Part shown: positions 4,003 through 8,269 of the stretch, one piece after another | Layout: each line of letters begins with the position of its first letter | How positions within the stretch are numbered: position 1 is the first letter of the stretch | From: UBA6109 sp964506465 | Lineage (GTDB): Bacteria; Desulfobacterota; Syntrophia; Syntrophales; UBA6109 | NCBI GenBank assembly: GCA_964506465.1 | Contig: CAZDLM010000088.1 | Span: forward strand, 1-8,269 | Reading direction: 5' to 3' | Length of the DNA: 8,269 nt | Translations under genes and position numbers: made by a program | The notes under the pieces: model-generated | What the model saw: the letters and a program-made list of their open reading frames with translations, nothing else | What the model was told of the DNA's origin: nothing | The model's database searches: none

Positions 4003-6867
4003 ATGATCGGCATCACTTCATACGGCGCCTACATCCCGCGCTTGAGGCTGGGCCGCATGGCCATCTACCAGGCCATGGGATGGTTCGCCCCGGCCACTAT
4101 CATGGTGGCGCAGGGAGAGCGTTCGATGTGCAATTATGACGAGGACACGCTCACCATGGCCGTCGCCGCAGCCCGGGACTGTCTAACGGGAAAGGACAAG
4201 ACGGGTGTGGACGCGGGCTACCTCTGCTCGACGACGGCGCCCTTCGCCGACCGCCAGAACGCGGGGATCCTGGCGACCGCGCTGAACCTCAAGCCGGACA
4301 TCACCACCGCAGACTTCGGAACTTCGCTGCGGGCCGGGACGACGGGGCTGATCGCCGCCCTCGATGCCGTCAAGGCGGGAAGCCGGAAGAACGTCCTCGT
4401 CGCCGCTTCAGACCGGCGGGAAACCCGGCCGGGTTCCTTCTACGAGATGTGGTTCGGGGACGGGGCCGCTTCCGTCTTGGTGGGCGGTCAGGATGTCGTC
4501 GCCGAATTCCTGGGCGGCTTCAGCGTTTCCTACGACTTCCCCGACCACTACCGCGGCGCCGGCACGCGTTTCGACTATACGTGGGAGGAACGCTGGGTCC
4601 GTGAAGAGGGATACGCGAAATTTGTCCCGGAGGCAGTGGAGGGACTCCTCAAGAAAACCGGCTTTGCCATGAAGGACGTCCGCTGGTTCGCGTTCCCCTG
4701 TTTCTTCAAGGCCGAGCACCGTGCCATCGCGCAAAAACTGGGTGCGGCCAAGGAGGCGGTCGTCGACAACCTGCACGAGGTCTGCGGCGAAACGGGGGCG
4801 GCCCATCCCCTCGTCATGATGGTCTCCGCCCTGGAGCAGGCGAAAGCGGGCGACCTCATTCTCGTCTGCGGCTTCGGTCAGGGCGCGGATGCACTGCTTT
4901 TCCGGGCGACGGACGGCATCGCAAAGCTGCCGGCGCGCCGGGGCGTCAAGGGATCCCTCGAGAACAAAAAAACGACGGAAAACTACATGAAGTTTCTGAA
5001 GTTCCGTGACCTCATCCAGCCGGAAACGGGCATCCGCGCCGAGGCGCCGACGCAGACGGCGATAACCACCCTCTGGCGAAACCGCAAGATGCTCACGGCC
5101 CTCGTCGGGGGAAAGTGCCGGGAGTGCGGAACGCCGCAGTTCCCCAAGGCGGATATCTGCGTGAATCCCAAATGCGGAAAGATGCACACCCAGGATGACT
5201 ACGAATTCGCCGACGTGCCTGCGAAGGTGATGACCTTCACCGGCGATCTCCTGGCCGTTTCCGTCGATCCCCCTTCCATCTACGGCATGATCTCGTTCGA
5301 AGGGGGCGGCCGGTTCATGGCGGATCTCACGGACTGCGAACTGGCCGATGTCAAGGTGGGCATGCCCCTCCGGATGTCCTTCCGCAAGCGCCTCGACGAC
5401 CAGGGGCGCGGCTTTTCCGGGTACTTCTGGAAGGCCGTGCCGCAGGCCGGCGCCGCCGCGGCGAAGAAGGACCAGACCCGCTTCGACGGCCGCGTGGCAG
5501 TCGTGACCGGCGCGGGCGCCGGTTTGGGCCGCGTCTATGCCCTCGAACTCGCCAAGCGCGGCGCCAAGGTCCTGGTCAACGACCTCGGCGGCGCCCGCGA
5601 CGGCTCCGGCGGCGGTTCCAGCAGCCCGGCGGACAAGGTCGTCGCCGAGATCCAGGCGCTCGGCGGCGAGGCGGCCGCCAATTACGACAGCGTCTCCACC
5701 GCCGAGGGCGGCGAGAAGATCGTGCAGGCGGCAATGAAGGCCTTCGGAAGGATCGACATCCTCATCAACAATGCGGGGATCCTGCGCGACAAGAGTTTTC
5801 TCAAGATGGAGCCGGAGAACTGGCAGGCGGTCCTCGGCGTCCATCTCAACGGCGCGTACAACGTCAGCCGTCCCGCCTTCCAGGCCATGCGGGAGCAGGG
5901 TTACGGCCGCATCGTCATGACGACCTCCGCCGCGGGCCTGTACGGCAACTTCGGCCAGACCAACTACAGCTCCGCCAAGATGGGGCTCGTGGGGATGATG
6001 AATACGCTCAAGCTCGAAGGGGCCAAGTACAACATCAAGGTGAACGCCGTCGCTCCGGTCGCGGCCTCGCGCCTGACGGAAGACGTGATGCCGCCGGAGA
6101 TGTTCCAGAAGATGCAGCCGGAGTTCGTTTCCGGACTGGTCCTCTTCTACTGTTCCGAAGCGTGCCAGGAAACGGGCCGGGTCATCAACGCCGCGGCCGG
6201 ATTCTACAGCCGCGCCGCTATCGTGACCGGCGCCGGTGCGATCGTCGGCGATGGAAAGACGCCCCCCTCCGTCGAAGACATCCGCGACAACTGGAAGAAG
6301 ATCAACGCTCTGCATGGCGCCACCGAGATGGGAGACGCCAATGCCGCTGTCATGTCCTTCATTTCACCTCCTTCGCCCGCCCAAGGGAAGCGGGCCGAGC
6401 CCGCTTCCGGCGGGACGGACGTCAAGGGGATTTTCGCCAAAATGTCAGGGGCCTTCAATGCCGGTGCCGCCGCAGGCAAGGACATCACCTTCCAGTTCGC
6501 GATCTCCGGAGCCGGCGGCGCCTCACCATTGCGCCTCGATGTGGCCGACCACCGTCCCGGAAGGGAAGGCCGAAAAACCCACGACAACGATCAAGATGGC
6601 GGACGGCGATTTCCTGGAGCTCATCTCCGGCAGGCTCGACGGCATGAAGGCCTACACGTCGGGAAAGCTGAAGGTGGAAGGGGACATCATGAAGTCCCAA
6701 CTGATCGGGAGGCTCTTTGCCTTCGACAAGCTGAAATAGGGACTCGGCCTCGCAAAAGGATACGGGAGGTGGATTCATGGCCACGGGAATCAAGGACAAG
6801 GTCGCAATCCTGGGGATGGGATGCACCCGTTTCGGGGAACGCTGGGATAAGGGCGCCGAAGAGTTGA
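4003..6867 (+). CDS. HMG-CoA-synthase-like - DUF35 - SDR - SCP2 fusion protein, frameshifted near its C-terminus
   Basis: As read, 954 residues; about 849 are sound. Residues 1-305 are a thiolase-fold HMG-CoA synthase/KAS III-like domain (opening GITSYGAYIPR; RAGTTGLIAALDAV at 110-123; FGDGAASVLVGG; CGETGAAHPL at 261-270; CGFGQGADALLF). The catalytic residues of known HMG-CoA synthases seem replaced: Glu by T78, Cys by L109, His by A230. Residues ~350-478 are DUF35: a zinc ribbon with C372, C375, C386, C391, then an OB fold. Residues ~493-780 are an SDR with TGAGAGLG (502-509), D527, NNAG (589-592), N616, S642, Y655 and K659. SCP2 starts near 805. After about 6549 the frame is wrong and runs on to 6867, overlapping the next gene by 91 bases; the true C-terminus lies in another frame and ends at 6739. 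Likely a multi-step acyl-CoA enzyme or scaffold working with the following thiolase. Substrate unknown. Confidence 0.85.
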   Translation: MIGITSYGAYIPRLRLGRMAIYQAMGWFAPATIMVAQGERSMCNYDEDTLTMAVAAARDCLTGKDKTGVDAGYLCSTTAPFADRQNAGILATALNLKPDITTADFGTSLRAGTTGLIAALDAVKAGSRKNVLVAASDRRETRPGSFYEMWFGDGAASVLVGGQDVVAEFLGGFSVSYDFPDHYRGAGTRFDYTWEERWVREEGYAKFVPEAVEGLLKKTGFAMKDVRWFAFPCFFKAEHRAIAQKLGAAKEAVVDNLHEVCGETGAAHPLVMMVSALEQAKAGDLILVCGFGQGADALLFRATDGIAKLPARRGVKGSLENKKTTENYMKFLKFRDLIQPETGIRAEAPTQTAITTLWRNRKMLTALVGGKCRECGTPQFPKADICVNPKCGKMHTQDDYEFADVPAKVMTFTGDLLAVSVDPPSIYGMISFEGGGRFMADLTDCELADVKVGMPLRMSFRKRLDDQGRGFSGYFWKAVPQAGAAAAKKDQTRFDGRVAVVTGAGAGLGRVYALELAKRGAKVLVNDLGGARDGSGGGSSSPADKVVAEIQALGGEAAANYDSVSTAEGGEKIVQAAMKAFGRIDILINNAGILRDKSFLKMEPENWQAVLGVHLNGAYNVSRPAFQAMREQGYGRIVMTTSAAGLYGNFGQTNYSSAKMGLVGMMNTLKLEGAKYNIKVNAVAPVAASRLTEDVMPPEMFQKMQPEFVSGLVLFYCSEACQETGRVINAAAGFYSRAAIVTGAGAIVGDGKTPPSVEDIRDNWKKINALHGATEMGDANAAVMSFISPPSPAQGKRAEPASGGTDVKGIFAKMSGAFNAGAAAGKDITFQFAISGAGGASPLRLDVADHRPGREGRKTHDNDQDGGRRFPGAHLRQARRHEGLHVGKAEGGRGHHEVPTDREALCLRQAEIGTRPRKRIREVDSWPRESRTRSQSWGWDAPVSGNAGIRAPKS
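6551..6739 (+). pseudogene. Frame-shifted C-terminal part of the SCP2 domain of the preceding gene
   Basis: In the +1 frame relative to the gene at 4003, these 62 codons read TVPEGKAEKPTTTIKMADGD and continue through DFLELI, MKAYTSGKLKVEGD and MKSQLIGRLFAF to a TAG at 6737-6739. This is clearly the rest of the SCP2 domain: the first fusion protein has MKAYTSGKLKIGGD and MKSQLIEKLF at the same place. From the conserved I-S-G to the D-F-L motif there are 109 bases here against 114 in the paralogous gene, so the event is a net -5 against the paralogue (equivalent to +1 in frame). With the frame restored the protein would have about 911 residues and end 37 bases before the thiolase gene. Confidence 0.85.
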
Positions 6868-7985
6868 TGGTCGAGTCCTTCGAGGAGTGCCTGGCCGACG
6901 CCGGCATCGGCAAAGAGCAGATCCAGGCCGCCTGGCTGGGCACCTGCATCGAGGAGATCAATACGGGCAAATCGGCGACGCCGCTGGGGGTGACGCTGCG
7001 GCTGCCGCACATCGCCGTGACCAGGGTAGAGAACTACTGCGCCACGGGCACGGAGGCATTCCGCGGCGCGGTATACGCCGTCGCCTCGGGGGCCTACGAC
7101 ATCTGCCTCGCCCTCGGCGTGGAGAAGCTCAAGGACACGGGCTACGGCGGTCTTCCCAACGCGGGCTCCGGCTTTGGATCGCTGGTCTGGCAGTGGTTTC
7201 CCAACGCCTCGGCGCCGGGCCTCTTCGCCCAGCTCGCCTCGGCCTATGCCGCCAAGCACCATGTCGCCGACGCGGATCTCAAGAAGGCGATCGGGCACGT
7301 CTCGGTGAAGAGCCACGCGAACGGCGCGCTCAACCCCAAGGCGCATCTGCGGAAGCCCGTCACCCTCGAGCAGGTCCTCGCTGCGCCGATCATCGCGCAT
7401 CCCCTGGGCCTCTTCGACTGCTGCGGCGTTTCCGACGGTTCGGCCTGTGCCGTCGTCACGACGCCCGAGATCGCCAAGAAACTTGGCAAGAAGGACTTCG
7501 TGACCGTGAAGGCGATCCAGCTTGCGGTAAGCAGCGGTTACGAGGGCGGCTTCAACGAATGGGAAGGCGAACACTTTGTGACGACGAGCAAGTGCAGCGC
7601 CGAGGCCTATAAGGAAGCGGGCATCGGCGATCCGCGCGAGGAGATCAGCATGATGGAACTGCACGACTGCTTCTCCATCACGGAACTGGTCACGTACGAA
7701 GACCTGCACATCTCGGAGCGCGGCAAGGCGTGGCGGGACTCTCTCGACGGTTTCTACGACCGGGACGGCAAGGTCCCGGCGCAGGTGGACGGCGGACTCA
7801 AATGTTTCGGCCATCCGATCGGCGCTTCGGGACTCCGGATGATCTACGAGATGTATCTGCAGCTGCTGGGAAGGGCCGGGGCGCGGCAACTGAAGGATCC
7901 GCGTTACGGGCTGACGCACAACCTGGGCGGGTTTCCGCACCAGAATGTGTGCGCGATCTCGATCCTGGGGCGATACCAGCAGTAG
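6777..7985 (+). CDS. SCP-x-type thiolase (acetyl-CoA acetyltransferase family)
   Basis: A 402-residue thiolase of the SCP-x/archaeal type, which cleaves 3-oxoacyl-CoA with CoA or runs in the condensing direction. Visible motifs: the nucleophile C88 in VENYCATGTEAF, H296 in MELHDCFS, H346 in FGHPIGASG (344-352), and HNLGGFPHQNVCAISILG (381-398) near the end. The last motif does not carry the usual C-x-G of FadA-type thiolases; SCP-x and archaeal thiolases also differ there. The N-terminus (KVAILGMGCTRFGER) is the usual one. The start ATG has GGGAGGTGG at 6764-6772. Thiolases of this type commonly work with a DUF35 partner (archaeal thiolase-HMGCS complex; BbsA/BbsB in anaerobic toluene breakdown), and here the DUF35 domain is in the protein encoded just upstream. 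It is likely co-transcribed with that gene. The acyl substrate is unknown. Confidence 0.93.
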   Translation: MATGIKDKVAILGMGCTRFGERWDKGAEELMVESFEECLADAGIGKEQIQAAWLGTCIEEINTGKSATPLGVTLRLPHIAVTRVENYCATGTEAFRGAVYAVASGAYDICLALGVEKLKDTGYGGLPNAGSGFGSLVWQWFPNASAPGLFAQLASAYAAKHHVADADLKKAIGHVSVKSHANGALNPKAHLRKPVTLEQVLAAPIIAHPLGLFDCCGVSDGSACAVVTTPEIAKKLGKKDFVTVKAIQLAVSSGYEGGFNEWEGEHFVTTSKCSAEAYKEAGIGDPREEISMMELHDCFSITELVTYEDLHISERGKAWRDSLDGFYDRDGKVPAQVDGGLKCFGHPIGASGLRMIYEMYLQLLGRAGARQLKDPRYGLTHNLGGFPHQNVCAISILGRYQQ

Positions 7986-7992
7986 AGGAGGT
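7986..7992 (+). promoter_or_regulatory. Orphan Shine-Dalgarno-like sequence after the thiolase
   Basis: AGGAGGT directly follows the thiolase stop codon but has no start codon at a usable distance; the inverted repeat begins two bases later. It may be the leader of a following gene cut off when the repeat inserted, or chance in a purine-rich stretch. Confidence 0.3.
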
Positions 7993-8020
7993 AGAGGCTG
8001 TTGAATCCGGCAGCGAGTGC

Positions 8021-8044
8021 AATCCCGCGCGGTGTTGCGGGATT
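8021..8044 (-). other. Hairpin 2 of repeat copy 2
   Basis: AATCCCGC (8021-8028) pairs with GCGGGATT (8037-8044) around an 8-base loop, the same loop length as the counterpart at 3935-3960. Base changes in one arm are matched in the other. Confidence 0.75.
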
Positions 8045-8083
8045 GACGAGCGAATGGGGGAACAGGCATCTTCCTTGAGGATC

Positions 8084-8120
8084 GCAGGCAGTCCGGAAAA
8101 AGTGTCTTCAGACTGCCTGC
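8084..8120 (-). other. Hairpin 1 of repeat copy 2
   Basis: GCAGGCAGTC (8084-8093) pairs perfectly with GACTGCCTGC (8111-8120). It corresponds to 3864-3895 in copy 1, where the stem has different bases but is equally well paired. Downstream on the plus strand comes AAAAACG, so in the repeat's own orientation a T5 run precedes the stem, as in copy 1. Confidence 0.75.
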
Positions 8121-8269
8121 AAAAACGCCCGTCTGCTGCGTTTCCCTCATCCTTCGTTGCTCGACGTACGCAGCAGTACGCCTCGCGCCTCAGGATTTCG
8201 GGAGCCTTGCATCCGGGCATTTTTGAACAGCCTGTATGGGGTAGCCCGGCGAGAATGATTATCCGGCGG

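Larger units (their letters stand above)
7995..8233 (-). repeat. Structured intergenic repeat, copy 2 (inverted)
   Basis: A 239-base reverse-oriented copy of the element at 3751-3987, with a nearly perfect terminal pair AGGCTGTTGAA (7995-8005) and TTGAACAGCCT (8223-8233). Together the copies bracket the second and third large genes. Two internal stems match those of copy 1 in place but not in bases. No protein is encoded. The window ends 36 bases later with nothing recognisable. Confidence 0.85.

Noticed and set aside
4408..6315. 635-codon open frame on the minus strand
   Set aside because: Antisense shadow of the HMGCS-DUF35-SDR gene, with the same odd composition and no motif.
6540..6560. 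Programmed +1 frameshift
   Set aside because: No slippery site with a following stop codon or stimulatory structure is evident, and the paralogous gene has no shift. Mutation or sequence error is simpler.
6777..7985. Ltp2-like aldolase rather than thiolase
   Set aside because: The nucleophile Cys (C88), H296 and the GHPIGASG motif are present, which favours thiolase chemistry.
6687..8150. 487-codon open frame on the minus strand
   Set aside because: It runs opposite the thiolase and through the repeat; no recognisable domain and no convincing start signal.

Overview
The window is GC-rich bacterial DNA with tight coding and strong Shine-Dalgarno sites. Its CoA-ester toolkit (MFE-2-like hydratase/dehydrogenase, SCP2 modules, DUF35 protein, SCP-x-type thiolase) resembles that of fatty- or aromatic-acid-degrading Deltaproteobacteria (Desulfobacterota, perhaps Syntrophales-like). 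That placement is an inference from protein style only. No rRNA, tRNA, CRISPR array or transposase is visible.

Layout. 1-50: hairpins at the end of a leftward gene. 51-509 (-): tspO, a five-helix membrane protein. 510-847: divergent intergenic region with an extended -10 promoter for tspO and a strong TTGACA/TATAAC promoter for the regulator; a 21-bp inverted repeat lies over that -10. 848-1492 (+): TetR-family regulator. 1566-3680 (+): 704-residue MaoC hydratase - SDR dehydrogenase - SCP2 fusion. 3751-3987: structured intergenic repeat. 4003-6867 (+): large fusion of an HMG-CoA-synthase-like thiolase-fold domain, a DUF35 zinc ribbon/OB domain, an SDR and SCP2. Its reading frame is shifted near 6550, so the last 62 codons of SCP2 (to 6739) lie in another frame. 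6777-7985 (+): SCP-x-type thiolase. 7995-8233: second copy of the repeat, inverted.

Together the three large genes supply the second half of a beta-oxidation spiral: hydration, dehydrogenation (two SDR copies) and thiolysis, plus SCP2 domains that may hold the acyl-CoA. The substrate cannot be told from sequence. The thiolase / HMGCS-like / DUF35 trio is the same set that forms the archaeal acetoacetyl-CoA thiolase-HMG-CoA synthase complex. Here, however, HMGCS-like and DUF35 are fused to dehydrogenase and SCP2 modules, and all three HMGCS catalytic residues appear to be replaced. This is the most novel part of the window. The TetR protein is the likely local regulator.

The two ~238-bp repeats flank the second and third large genes in opposite orientation. 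They keep hairpins at matching places with compensating base changes, so they look like a selected structured element rather than chance similarity.
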